Source: Paenibacillus sonchi (GTDB taxonomy: Bacteria; Bacillota; Bacilli; Paenibacillales; Paenibacillaceae). Taken from it: a stretch of DNA of 64,000 nucleotides. Under the pieces are notes generated by a model that saw only the letters and a program-made list of their open reading frames with translations, was not told the DNA's origin and did no database searches. The stretch spans positions 124,001 to 188,000 of the forward strand of contig NZ_CP068595.1 of NCBI RefSeq assembly GCF_016772475.1. The letters run 5' to 3'. This document shows positions 53,218-61,924 of the stretch, in pieces; the stretch's first letter is position 1, and each line of letters begins with the position of its first letter. The position numbers and the translations under genes are program-made.

Positions 53218-53715
53218 TTATACCTGATTCTGCATGCGTTTTTCGGTCAGATAGTCATTCTCATAATAACTGAGGTCATCCCGCAGTTCTTCATAAACCT
53301 TGGTAATATCCAAAATAATGTCCCGTGCCGGGCGGACCGGCTTTTTGCGGAAACGGATCGCATCCTGGCCCGTGTAGGCATAACGTCCGTCTTCCGAATA
53401 ACTTTCATTTTTGGGATAAAAGAAGTTGTTTACACCAAAGTGGTATACGTTATAAAGGGCTTTTTGCGCAAACGCATCATCAAAAGTGGCACGGCGCAGG
53501 GCAACCCCAAGTTTCTCATATGACATTTCCGAGAACACCAGCAAATGGCGGAGATCGGACAAAAAGCCCTGATAAAAGAGCAGCGTTTCCTCATCTTCCT
53601 CCGTGACCAGCTGCGGCAGCGCATGCTGATTCAGGAATATTTCCATTTTTCCGATTACGGATTTAAGCTTTTCTCTCGTCGTTTCACACAATTTCTGCAC
53701 ATTGGCTGCTGACAT
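53218..53715 (-). CDS. ypuI: YpuI family (DUF3907) protein
   Basis: 165-residue soluble protein that fits the YpuI/DUF3907 family of Bacillales: KLKSVIGKMEIFLNQHALPQLV, FYQGFLSDLRHLLVFSEMSYEKLGVALRR, NVYHFGVNNFFYPKNESYSEDGRYAYTGQDAIRFR and ILDITKVYEELRDDLSYYENDYLTE. It looks mostly helical. Function is unknown. The ATG has GGGGGAG upstream. It is divergent from the subtilase gene and has its own terminator. Confidence 0.82.
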   Translation of the reverse strand: MSAANVQKLCETTREKLKSVIGKMEIFLNQHALPQLVTEEDEETLLFYQGFLSDLRHLLVFSEMSYEKLGVALRRATFDDAFAQKALYNVYHFGVNNFFYPKNESYSEDGRYAYTGQDAIRFRKKPVRPARDIILDITKVYEELRDDLSYYENDYLTEKRMQNQV

Positions 53716-53923
53716 GGCGATTGCTCCCCCTTATTAGTCCTAGCTCTTGTAGTTGTAATCCATACAATCACAGCGAGGCATTTCCAAGTGCTTTTACATC
53801 GTAAGCACTTACTTTCTGATATTAACATAAAACCTTGGACGACGGTATCCTTTTCTGAAATGCATAAAACCTGCGCTCTCTCCTAAACCTACAGCTATAC
53901 CATGCCATAAAGGAGCGGAAAAT

Positions 53924-55813
53924 ATGTCACGCAAAAATGCAATGATAGCCGGTTTGATCACCGCCGCTTTTACTATAGCCGTGTTCACGTACACACTTCG
54001 GCCGGATGGGGGCCCTGCGCTGAGACAAGCCTCCGTACCGAACCCGCAGCAGGAAAAAACAATTAAAAAAACAGCCCTTACCCAGGATGTCAGCTCCACC
54101 GACCGTCTGAACAGAACAGATGTCAGCAAGCATCTGCGGACCATGTTATCCGAGACGGACGGCAAAACGCCCGAGGATATTTCAGCATATGCCAAACAGC
54201 TGCAGCAGGGACACGGACATATTGCCATGCTGATGTGGATTGATTTCCGCACGAAGCAGTCCAGCACGTTCAAGTCATCTTTTCCCGAAGGAAGCGACCA
54301 GGAGAATAAAAGGCTGCTGAAGTACCTGAACACCGCAAAAACGGCCATCCAGAGGCATCAGAGCTATGAATCTCCTTCCTTTATCATCGGAAATAAAAAA
54401 TATTATTTCACAGCCCAGCGCGACCGGGAGGGACATTATGGTGTCATTGCCCTGATTAATCAGAGGATTCTCGACCGGGTGGCCGAGCATCAGCTCAAAA
54501 ACCTGCGGCTGATCCCCTATCCGAAGGAAGGAAAATACCGGGTGGAATCCATTCATGCCGATACCCTGAAGGAGCTTACCGTCAAGACCGGCCACGATAA
54601 TGAGAATGCCAGCCATTATTACGAAAATGAGATCGTCGTCCGCTTCAAAAACGGCCATCCCACCGCAGGGCAGCTGCAGACCATCGCCGCCGATATCCGC
54701 TCCAAGGAGCCGCGCAAGCTGGGCTACGCCTACATTTTCCGCTCCGGGAAGATGAATTACACACAGCTGAAAGCTTATTTTGACCAGAAGTGGCACCCGC
54801 AATATACTGAACCCCACTATATGTATTTAACCAATGATACCGCGGACGAAAATACCGGGGCTGCAGTAATTACACCAAATGATCTGCTGTTCTCCACTTA
54901 CCAATGGAATCTGCCGGCTATCGAAACCGAACAGGGCTGGAATCTGTCCAAAGGCAGCAAAGAGGTCATTGTAGCAGTGGTGGATACCGGTGTGCAGGCC
55001 AATCATCCTGACCTCAAAGGCCAGCTGCTTGCCGGATATAATGCGATTACGAACACCTCGCCGCCTAATGATGACGTAGGCCACGGCACCCATGTTGCCG
55101 GAATTATCGGTGCACTGACCAATAACGGGGAAGGTGTGGCCGGCATCAGCTGGTACAACAAGATCCTTCCGGTAAAAGCGCTCGACAACTCGGGGGCAGG
55201 AACCACCTACTCCGTTGCCGAAGGGATCATCTGGGCGGCTGACAAAGGCGCCAAAGTCATTAACCTCAGTCTGGGCAATTATGCCGATTCACAGTTCCTG
55301 CATGATGCGATTAAATACGCCTACGACCGCGATGTAGTGGTTGTATCCGCTGCCGGGAATGACAACACTGAGCGTCCGGGGTACCCTGCCGCTTATCCGG
55401 AGGTCCTTGCCGTCGCAGCGACCAGCGCCAATGGCGAAAAAGCCTCCTTTTCCAATTACGGCGACTATATTGATGTTGCCGCTCCCGGGGAGAGCATCGC
55501 CAGCACCTACCCCGATAGCCAGTATGCGGCGCTGTCCGGCACCTCCATGGCCAGCCCGCATGTGGCGGCGCTGGCCGGACTGGTCCGCTCCCTGAACCCG
55601 GCTCTGACGAATAAAGAAGTGATGGCGCTGATGACCTCCAATGCTGTGGATCTTGGTGATCCCGGCCAGGACAAATATTACGGCTGGGGCCAGGTGGATA
55701 TCTACAAAACGCTGCAGGCCGCAGGCGGAGGCGAGGTTCCGCTGCAGCTGTTCCCGCAGCATGTCGGCCGCCAGCTCAAAACCCTCCGGCAGAGCCTGAA
55801 GAGCAGTTATTGA
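53924..55813 (+). CDS. Secreted S8 subtilisin-like serine protease
   Basis: 629-residue extracellular protease. An N-terminal hydrophobic segment (AMIAGLITAAFTIAVFTYTL, residues 6-25) acts as signal or anchor. Residues about 60-225 are an unrecognised domain. Residues about 235-305 (NEIVVRFKNGHPTAGQLQTI ... GYAYIFRSG) resemble a fervidolysin-type propeptide. The S8 domain has Asp354 in VVDTGVQANHPDL, His387 in GHGTHVAG, the oxyanion Asn479 in AAGND and Ser541 in SGTSMASPH. There is no C-terminal domain beyond the catalytic fold. AAAGGAG lies before the ATG. Its stop overlaps the end of the convergent MocR gene by 7 bp. Confidence 0.93.
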   Translation: MSRKNAMIAGLITAAFTIAVFTYTLRPDGGPALRQASVPNPQQEKTIKKTALTQDVSSTDRLNRTDVSKHLRTMLSETDGKTPEDISAYAKQLQQGHGHIAMLMWIDFRTKQSSTFKSSFPEGSDQENKRLLKYLNTAKTAIQRHQSYESPSFIIGNKKYYFTAQRDREGHYGVIALINQRILDRVAEHQLKNLRLIPYPKEGKYRVESIHADTLKELTVKTGHDNENASHYYENEIVVRFKNGHPTAGQLQTIAADIRSKEPRKLGYAYIFRSGKMNYTQLKAYFDQKWHPQYTEPHYMYLTNDTADENTGAAVITPNDLLFSTYQWNLPAIETEQGWNLSKGSKEVIVAVVDTGVQANHPDLKGQLLAGYNAITNTSPPNDDVGHGTHVAGIIGALTNNGEGVAGISWYNKILPVKALDNSGAGTTYSVAEGIIWAADKGAKVINLSLGNYADSQFLHDAIKYAYDRDVVVVSAAGNDNTERPGYPAAYPEVLAVAATSANGEKASFSNYGDYIDVAAPGESIASTYPDSQYAALSGTSMASPHVAALAGLVRSLNPALTNKEVMALMTSNAVDLGDPGQDKYYGWGQVDIYKTLQAAGGGEVPLQLFPQHVGRQLKTLRQSLKSSY

Positions 55814-57249
55814 TTCAATGAGCGGAGGTGCTTGTCCAGGAGGATCAGGAACAGCCGCAGTCCCCGCTCCATCTCGGCTTCTGTCATTTGCGAATAGCAC
55901 AGGCGGATATGCCGTGAGGGCAGATCCCCGGCGTAACACACATCGCCGGGAAGAAAAGAAATGCCCTCCTGCTCCGCCAGCTCATGCAGCTGTGCAATGC
56001 CGGAGGCGGAAGGAAGCTGCAGCCAAAGGTTCAGACCCCCTTCGGGCAGCACCCAGGTCACGCCCGGCGGGGCGTACTGCTTCAGCAGCCCGGCGGCCTT
56101 CTCCATGCGCCTCCGCAGGGCAGCACGGAGCGTACGGGCATAGTCCTCGTACTTGCGGGCAATGAACGGAAGCACCGCACCTTGCGTCAGCAGCGGACTG
56201 CCCAGATCACTGGCCGACTTGGCGGCAATCAGCCTGGACAGGATATTGCCCTCGGCTGCAACACAGGCAATCCGGAAGCCCGGGGCAATAACTTTGCTGA
56301 AGCTTTTCATATATACCACATGCCCGTCCTCATCCATCGATTTGATCGGAGGGGGTGGAGGCGTGCGGAAATAGAGGTCACTGAACGGATCATCCTCTAC
56401 AATGAGACAGCGGTAGCTGCGGGCAAGCTCCAGCAGCCGCTGTCTTCTTGCCATGCTCATCGTGACACCGCTCGGATTCTGAAACGTCGGGTTCGTATAG
56501 ATCAGTTTGGGCGGCCTCGCATCGCATAGCCTGGTCAGCACATCTACACGCATCCCTTCATGATCCATCGGTACAAAAATCATCTCTGCCCCTCTTCCGG
56601 CGAATACGTCAATCGCGCCGGTATAACTCGGAGCTTCCAGGTAGACGGTATCTCCGGGACCGACAAACGTCCGTGTCACCAGATCGATTCCCTGTTGTGT
56701 TCCGCTGGTAATCATCAGATCATCGGCGCTGAGGCGGATGCCGCGCGGCTGCAAATGCCTGCGCATGATTTCCCGCAGCTCCGGGTCGCCCTGGAAATTA
56801 CCGTAGGATGCCATCAGTTCGGGCTGGCCTGTTACCAGTTCAGCCAAAGTTGTACCAATCGGCTCCAACGGAAGAAGTTCGCCGTGAATCGCTGCAAGAT
56901 GGAACGGATACTCCACCTCAGAGTAGCCGAAATTGCGCCAGAGCTGGGCGCGCGGTAAATAATCTTCGTACCCGTCCCGCCAGTCTGCACCGTTACCGGG
57001 CCTGCTCCGCTCATGCTCCGCGACAAAGCAGCCCTTGCCCTGGCTGCATATAAGATGTCCCTTCTTCTCCAGGTCGGCGTAGGCCTTGCTCACGGTGACC
57101 TGGCTTACCTTCAGCGTAGCTGCCAGACCTCTGACAGAAGGCAGGCGGAAGCCCGGCTGCAGCAGCCCGGAAGTAATCCGCTGGGCCAGCGTGTCGCTGA
57201 TCTGCTGCGGCAGAGATTTGCTGCCGCTGCGAAGCAAATCGATATGCAT
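55807..57249 (-). CDS. MocR/PdxR-type GntR transcriptional regulator with aminotransferase domain
   Basis: 480-residue fusion. The N-terminal GntR winged helix (residues about 10-75) shows LPQQISDTLAQRITSGLLQPGFRLPSVRGLAATLKVSQVTVSKAYADLEKKG. The C-terminal fold-type-I aminotransferase domain has LMITSGTQQGIDLVTRTFVGPGD, YTNPTFQNPSG and the PLP Lys in VYMKSFSKVIAPGFRIA. MocR proteins sense PLP or amino compounds and often control a divergent neighbour. Here that is an aminotransferase gene, with direct repeats in the 93-bp gap. The repressed or activated target is inferred from this arrangement. Confidence 0.93.
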   Translation of the reverse strand: MHIDLLRSGSKSLPQQISDTLAQRITSGLLQPGFRLPSVRGLAATLKVSQVTVSKAYADLEKKGHLICSQGKGCFVAEHERSRPGNGADWRDGYEDYLPRAQLWRNFGYSEVEYPFHLAAIHGELLPLEPIGTTLAELVTGQPELMASYGNFQGDPELREIMRRHLQPRGIRLSADDLMITSGTQQGIDLVTRTFVGPGDTVYLEAPSYTGAIDVFAGRGAEMIFVPMDHEGMRVDVLTRLCDARPPKLIYTNPTFQNPSGVTMSMARRQRLLELARSYRCLIVEDDPFSDLYFRTPPPPPIKSMDEDGHVVYMKSFSKVIAPGFRIACVAAEGNILSRLIAAKSASDLGSPLLTQGAVLPFIARKYEDYARTLRAALRRRMEKAAGLLKQYAPPGVTWVLPEGGLNLWLQLPSASGIAQLHELAEQEGISFLPGDVCYAGDLPSRHIRLCYSQMTEAEMERGLRLFLILLDKHLRSLNQ

Positions 57250-57264
57250 TTTTCCGTCCTCCCA

Positions 57265-57310
57265 ACTGTTATATTCACCGCTTTACTGTTATACCGCTAT
57301 GCCGTTATGA
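57265..57310. promoter_or_regulatory. Direct repeats in the MocR-aminotransferase gap, likely operator
   Basis: ACTGTTATA at 57265-57273 and again at 57285-57293, exactly 20 bp apart, with a partial copy CCGTTATGA at 57302-57310. Two-turn direct repeats near the regulator's own gene are typical binding sites of MocR proteins. Confidence 0.6.
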
Positions 57311-57342
57311 TACAACAAAAACCAAGGCGGGGAGTACTTTTT

Positions 57343-58578
57343 ATGAAGATAAATTTTTCTACAGCAGCGGATCATCTGGGATCTTCGGCAGTCCGTGAAA
57401 TTCTGAAGGTTACCCAGGGCAAAGACATCATCTCACTGGCCGGCGGGCTTCCCGGTGAAGACCTGTTTCCAATGCAGGCTGTCCGCGATGCCTATAACAA
57501 GGCACTCTCCGCTGATACTTCAGCCCTGCAGTACGGCTTGACGGAAGGCTACCTGCCGCTGCGTGAACAGCTCGCCGCCAGGCTGACCGGGCAAGGCATT
57601 TCAGTATCCGCTTCCGATATGATTCTGACCACAGGCTCGCAGCAGGCGCTGGACCTGCTGTGCAAAGTTCTGCTCGACCCCGGCGATGCTGTGCTTGTAG
57701 AAGCCCCTACCTATCTGGCCGCGCTGCAAGTGCTCGGCTCTTACCGTGCAGATATTCATACGGTCCAGAGCGATGAGCACGGCATGCTGCCGGAGCATTT
57801 GGAAGAGCAGCTGCGCATACGGCGCCCCAAGCTGCTGTATGCCGTACCTACCTTCAATAATCCGTCCGGGGCCACCTGGAGCAGAGAACGCCGTGAACAG
57901 ATTGTAGATTTATGCCGGCGCTATGATGTGCTCATTCTCGAAGACAATCCGTATGGTGAGATCACCTTCGATGAATCCCCAGGCGCTTATCCGCCTACGC
58001 TGGCAGCTATTGACCGAAGCGGCGAAGGCGAATCCTGTGTAGTCTACACAGGAACCTTCTCCAAGATTGTTGCTCCGGGAGTGCGCACCGGCTGGATCAT
58101 CGGGCCCCCTGAATTGATCCGGGTGATCGCCAAAGCCAAGCAGGCTGCGGATTTGCATTCCAGCACGATTGACCAGCGGGCACTCGCTGAACTGCTGCAG
58201 ACCTTTGACCTTGAAGGGCATATCCGCCTGATCTCCCGCGAATACCATTCGCGGATGAAACTGCTCTCCGGCGAACTGGCTTCCCGCCGCTGGGAAGGCA
58301 CACATTTTCTTGAGCCGCGCGGCGGCATGTTCCTGTGGCTGACCCTGGCTGAACCTATTAACGCCGCACAGCTGCTTCCTTATGCCGTAGAGCAAGGGGT
58401 AGCTTTTGTACCGGGCGAGGTGTTCTATTCCGAGCAGCCGCGGAGGAATACGATGCGGCTTAATTTCACGCATACCCCTCCTGCGCTGATGCAGACTGCC
58501 GTGCAGCGGCTGGACGAAGCCCTGAAGATTTACTCGCAGAGTGAAGAACTTACGCAGCAGATATCTCAAGCAAAATAA
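57343..58578 (+). CDS. PLP-dependent aminotransferase (2-aminoadipate transaminase-like, class I/II)
   Basis: 411-residue fold-type-I aminotransferase. Motifs are ISLAGGLPGEDLFP, LQYGLTEGYLPLREQLA, ILTTGSQQALDLLCKVLLDPGD, YAVPTFNNPSGATWS, LEDNPYGEITFD, and the PLP Lys in VYTGTFSKIVAPGVRTGWI, with the substrate Arg near MRLNFTH. This resembles LysN/AroH-type multisubstrate aminotransferases; the substrate cannot be fixed from sequence. The ATG at 57343 has GGGGAG upstream. It is divergent from and presumably controlled by the MocR gene. Confidence 0.9.
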   Translation: MKINFSTAADHLGSSAVREILKVTQGKDIISLAGGLPGEDLFPMQAVRDAYNKALSADTSALQYGLTEGYLPLREQLAARLTGQGISVSASDMILTTGSQQALDLLCKVLLDPGDAVLVEAPTYLAALQVLGSYRADIHTVQSDEHGMLPEHLEEQLRIRRPKLLYAVPTFNNPSGATWSRERREQIVDLCRRYDVLILEDNPYGEITFDESPGAYPPTLAAIDRSGEGESCVVYTGTFSKIVAPGVRTGWIIGPPELIRVIAKAKQAADLHSSTIDQRALAELLQTFDLEGHIRLISREYHSRMKLLSGELASRRWEGTHFLEPRGGMFLWLTLAEPINAAQLLPYAVEQGVAFVPGEVFYSEQPRRNTMRLNFTHTPPALMQTAVQRLDEALKIYSQSEELTQQISQAK

Positions 58579-58595
58579 CCAGTGGCATACCTAAA

Positions 58596-58619
58596 AGCGG
58601 CCCTCCGAGGAGGGCCGCT
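58596..58619. terminator. Hairpin between the aminotransferase gene and rnpB
   Basis: AGCGGCCCTCC / GGAGGGCCGCT, a perfect 11-bp stem. On the minus strand it is followed by TTTT and may end rnpB transcription; on the plus strand it follows the aminotransferase stop by 17 bp. Confidence 0.65.
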
Positions 58620-58673
58620 GTCTTATGATTACACCAGTTCAATTCAACATTATTGCTAACAAGTTGTCAGTTA

Positions 58674-59089
58674 GGAAAGTTTGCCGTAAGCCGGGTTCTG
58701 TGCTCGTCGTGGTTCGAACGGGAACTACCCTCCCACCATAAGCGACAATCATCTATCTAGGCCGTACATTACTGCACAGCTCCAGCGACCAACCTAGACG
58801 CGCCTCAGGCGAAGGCTGCTTCTTCCGGTTAAGGCGAAGCTGCGTCTCATTAGGTCTTGCTCCAGATGGGGTTTACCAGGAACGAAGTCACCAGCGTTCC
58901 TCGGGGTCTCTTACACCTCGGTTCCATCCTTGCCTGTGCCGCCCGAAAGCGGCCATCGGCGGTCCATTTCTGTGGCACTATCCTTCGGCTCGCGCCGACT
59001 GGACGTTATCCAGCACCCTGCCTTGTGGAGCCCGGACTTTCCTCCCGCGGCGTCTTCACGCGCGCCGGCGATTGTCTGTCAAACTTTCC
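58674..59089 (-). ncRNA. rnpB: RNase P RNA component, type-A-like
   Basis: Catalytic RNA that matures tRNA 5' ends. Its ends pair as P1 (GGAAAGTTTG with CAAACTTTCC). On the minus strand the core shows GAGGAAAGTCCGGGCTCC, ACAGAAATGGACCGCCGATG, GGTGTAAGAGACC, GGTAAACCCCATCTGGAGC, GGCCTAGATAGATGATTGTC and ACAGAACCCGGCTTA. The GGTAAAC block is the L15 loop that pairs with tRNA CCA. The P6/P16/P17-like elements and overall match to the E. coli type, rather than the Bacillus type B form, are notable. Size is about 416 nt. The exact ends are estimated from P1. Confidence 0.95.
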
Positions 59090-59103
59090 GATCAACATTG
59101 TAT

Positions 59104-59132
59104 ATTATACAGACTTGCATCCTGCGGCACAA
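59104..59132 (-). promoter_or_regulatory. SigA-type promoter of rnpB
   Basis: On the minus strand TTGTGC (plus 59127-59132), a 17-bp spacer and a perfect TATAAT (59104-59109), placed about 8-10 bp before the rnpB P1 stem. Confidence 0.8.
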
Positions 59133-59149
59133 GTGTAAATAAGAGGGAA

Positions 59150-60265
59150 TTATAGAAAAGCAAACGGCTCCGTGTTCACCTTAGAGGCATGTACAGCGGT
59201 TTGGTATTTATGCTCGTTCAGCTTAGCACTGATCCACTCAGCTACTTTCACTTTCATAATCTTTTCCGCATTGTGTCCGGGATCAATCAGCGTAATGCCG
59301 GCCAAAAAAGCATCCTGTGCCGTATGGTAGTCAATGTCTCCGGTCACAAGCACATCGGCTCCTTTGAAGATGGCGCTGCTGTAATACTTAGCCCCGGAGC
59401 CTCCCATTACCGCTGCTTTGCGGATAGGACGGTTCAAATCCCCAACGACACGTACATGGTCCACCTGAAGCCCGCTTTTCACCTTCTCAACGAACTGCCC
59501 CAGCGTAGTTGGCTCCTTAAGCTTCCCTACGCGGCCCAGCCCGAAACTGCGGCCCTTCAGGTCCATGGAATAGAGATCATACGCCACCTCCTCGTAAGGG
59601 TGGGCCTTCAGCATCGCCTGCACAACTTTATTCCGGATCGGCTGAGGTACAATCGTTTCAATCCGGATTTCCTCAGCACGCTCCAGCTTGCCTTTCTCAC
59701 CCAGGTAGGGGTCCGATCCCTCTCTCGGGATGAAGGTTCCATAGCCCTCAATATTGAAGCTGCAGTGGCTGTAATTGCCGATCCAGCCCGCGCCGGCGTT
59801 CAGGATGGCATCCAGCACCTTCTGGTGGTGGTCCTTCGGCACAAATACCACCAGCTTGGACAGCTGCTCAGTATGGATATCCTTAATCGGCGCCCCTTCC
59901 AGGATGCCCAGCGCTTCCGCCATCCAATCATTCATGCCGCCTTCGGCCACGTCCAGATTCGTATGGCTGATATAGACGGCAATATCATGTTTGATCAGCT
60001 TCTCATAGAGCTGGCCCATGGGGGTATCGGTCTGGATTCCCTTAATCGGGCGGAAAATAATCGCATGGTGGGCGATGATCAGATTGCAGCCCTGCGCTAT
60101 GGCTTCATCCACTACCGCGTCATTGACATCAAGCGCCACAAGAACACCGGTAATCTCCTTCTGCAGAGACCCAAGCTGCAGCCCGACGTTGTCCCATTCC
60201 TCCGCTAAATGTTTGGGGGCAAGCTGCTCCATATATCCGATTACAGTTTGTCCTTTGGCAAACAT
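59150..60265 (-). CDS. yqfO: Nif3-like dinuclear metal center protein (YqfO)
   Basis: 371-residue member of the Nif3/GTP cyclohydrolase I type 2 family. Metal ligands are seen in NLIIAHHAIIFRPIKGI, YISHTNLDVAEGGMNDW and the C-terminal VTGDIDYHTAQDAFLAGITLIDPGHNAEKIM. A central inserted PII-like domain of about 100 residues (LVVFVPKDHHQKVLDAILNAGAGWIGNYSHCSF) marks the long Bacillus-type form. Function is uncertain. The ATG at 60265 has GGAGGTG upstream and overlaps the trmK end by 25 bp; longer in-frame starts would add a proline- and arginine-rich nonsense leader. Confidence 0.93.
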   Translation of the reverse strand: MFAKGQTVIGYMEQLAPKHLAEEWDNVGLQLGSLQKEITGVLVALDVNDAVVDEAIAQGCNLIIAHHAIIFRPIKGIQTDTPMGQLYEKLIKHDIAVYISHTNLDVAEGGMNDWMAEALGILEGAPIKDIHTEQLSKLVVFVPKDHHQKVLDAILNAGAGWIGNYSHCSFNIEGYGTFIPREGSDPYLGEKGKLERAEEIRIETIVPQPIRNKVVQAMLKAHPYEEVAYDLYSMDLKGRSFGLGRVGKLKEPTTLGQFVEKVKSGLQVDHVRVVGDLNRPIRKAAVMGGSGAKYYSSAIFKGADVLVTGDIDYHTAQDAFLAGITLIDPGHNAEKIMKVKVAEWISAKLNEHKYQTAVHASKVNTEPFAFL

Positions 60266-61017
60266 GCCAGCACCTCCACAATTCGGTTGATCTGCGCCGA
60301 AATCTGATGGCGTCTTTCCTCGGCTGGGGCCTGGTCGGAGCGGGACAGCGAAGTCAGAATCCCCTGCAGCTTGGCAATCTCTCCCTGCCATTTGGCGAAA
60401 AACGCAGCATTCGGCGCCTGCAGCAGCCAGGGCCCCATCTCCAGCAGCAGCTCATGGTCGCACACCATTCCTCCGGCCAGCTGTAAATCACGGTACAACT
60501 GTTCATTCGTGATCCCCTCAGCAGCCTGTTCCCTGACGGCCTTCAAAATTTCATAAATTTTGCCGTCTTCCTCCAGAATATGCTCGGCAGTAAGTACCCA
60601 GCCATGGTTCAACAGCCAGCGGCGCAAAATATCCTCACCTACATTCGGCTGAAGTGCCAGTGTCTTCACGCCTTCAAGCTTGCCGAGGCTTAAGCCCCGG
60701 TCCAGAATTGAGGCGATCAGCGCGCCGCCCATCCCGGCGATGGTAATGCAATCGGCTTCTCCAGGCTCCAGTACTTCAAGACCGTCTCCGCGGCGGACGG
60801 CAATCACCTTCCCCAGTCCAGCCTCTGCTACCCCTCTGCGGGCAGCTTCGAACGGTCCCGGGTTCACTTCTCCGGCAACGGCAGAAGGTGCGCGCCCGCT
60901 CGCTACAGCCGCCACTGGCAGCAGGGCATGGTCAGAGCCGATATCAGCGACAATGCTGCCCTGCGGAATCTGCTCCAGCACAAGCTGAAGCCGGTTTGAC
61001 AATTTATTGTTATTCAT
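60241..61017 (-). CDS. trmK: tRNA (adenine(22)-N1)-methyltransferase TrmK
   Basis: SAM-dependent methyltransferase that forms m1A22 in tRNA; 258 residues. The N-terminus NNKLSNRLQLVLEQIPQGSIVADIGSDHALLPV holds the SAM loop. CITIAGMGGALIASIL and LALQPNVGEDILRRWLLNHGW follow, with the C-terminal coiled coil typical of TrmK. The ATG at 61017 overlaps the stop of the preceding membrane-protein gene (ATGA) and has GGGTGA upstream. The trmK-yqfO pair downstream of sigA is the B. subtilis yqfN-yqfO order. Confidence 0.93.
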   Translation of the reverse strand: MNNNKLSNRLQLVLEQIPQGSIVADIGSDHALLPVAAVASGRAPSAVAGEVNPGPFEAARRGVAEAGLGKVIAVRRGDGLEVLEPGEADCITIAGMGGALIASILDRGLSLGKLEGVKTLALQPNVGEDILRRWLLNHGWVLTAEHILEEDGKIYEILKAVREQAAEGITNEQLYRDLQLAGGMVCDHELLLEMGPWLLQAPNAAFFAKWQGEIAKLQGILTSLSRSDQAPAEERRHQISAQINRIVEVLACLPKDKL

Positions 61018-61838
61018 GAGGTCACCCACGTTATCCATTTTTTGCGGAAAATAAACAGCAGGGCAAGACCTGCCGCAATCTTCAATATCAGTATTAGCGA
61101 AACCCACTGGGGAAAATCCTGTCTCAGCAGCAAAGCGTCAACTTCAGGCATAATCCAGAGTGAGACGCCTACGCCCAGATAGACTCCGGAAACGCCATTC
61201 ACCCGGTGATGCAGCAGCCAGCTCAGCCATACCATCAGCACGCAGAGCGGCAGATACAGCAGCTCCAGTTCAAGAATGGAGGCATCCGGCCGCTGCTGCC
61301 CGAAGAACCCCGCATACAGCAAGGCCCAAAAGGCAAAACCGCAGAAATGCAAAAGGCTGATCCGCAGAAAAAACCCGAGAACGACCCACAGCAGTCCGCA
61401 GCCTGCAATCAGCAGAGGCCTCCAGAAATCCGGATCGAGGTCATGCAGCGCAATAAGCCATAATCCGAAGCCCAGCGTCAGCACGCTTCCAATCCCCGCC
61501 AGAACAACACTGATCATGTTGTTCCGGTCCCGGTAAATGTATGAGTAGCCATAACAAACAATCAGGACACAGAGTGCGGTAGCAAGTTGCAATGGCCAGG
61601 GAAAAACGCTAAAATAAAGACTAATCAAGAAAATCAAGGAAATAATTCCAAAACCAAACAGCCATACTTTGATGCTTCCCTGCTGAAGATTACGGAGTGA
61701 GATCGGATTGCTGTCCTTCACCCCGGCCTCATCATCATAGAGGTTGGTCAGGAAATCGCAATACTGCTCCGGCAAAACCTTGCTTCTTCTCCAGTACTGA
61801 ATTTCTCTTAAAATAATTTCACGTTTTTCCAAATTCAA
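61014..61838 (-). CDS. Predicted polytopic membrane protein of unknown function
   Basis: 274 residues, not recognised as a characterised family. A soluble N-terminal segment of about 50 residues (REIILREIQYWRRSKVLPEQYCDFLTNLYDDE) resembles the short helical domains that precede some DUF2157-like membrane proteins. Eight or so hydrophobic helices follow (VWLFGFGIISLIFLISLYF to IAAGLALLFIFRKKW). The stop overlaps the trmK start, so it is co-translated with trmK. It lies between sigA and trmK. Confidence 0.72.
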   Translation of the reverse strand: MNLEKREIILREIQYWRRSKVLPEQYCDFLTNLYDDEAGVKDSNPISLRNLQQGSIKVWLFGFGIISLIFLISLYFSVFPWPLQLATALCVLIVCYGYSYIYRDRNNMISVVLAGIGSVLTLGFGLWLIALHDLDPDFWRPLLIAGCGLLWVVLGFFLRISLLHFCGFAFWALLYAGFFGQQRPDASILELELLYLPLCVLMVWLSWLLHHRVNGVSGVYLGVGVSLWIMPEVDALLLRQDFPQWVSLILILKIAAGLALLFIFRKKWITWVTS

Positions 61839-61878
61839 TGGCTCATCCCTCTTTCAGACCTTGACTCCGGCCTAAGCT

Positions 61879-61913
61879 AAAAGGACCTCCTGCCACCGTG
61901 CAGCAGAAGGTCC
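61879..61913 (-). terminator. Terminator after sigA
   Basis: Minus-strand hairpin GGACCTTCTGCTGC / GTGGCAGGAGGTCC (one or two mismatches) followed by TTTT, 12 bp after the sigA stop. Confidence 0.75.
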
Positions 61914-61924
61914 GGTTTATGACA

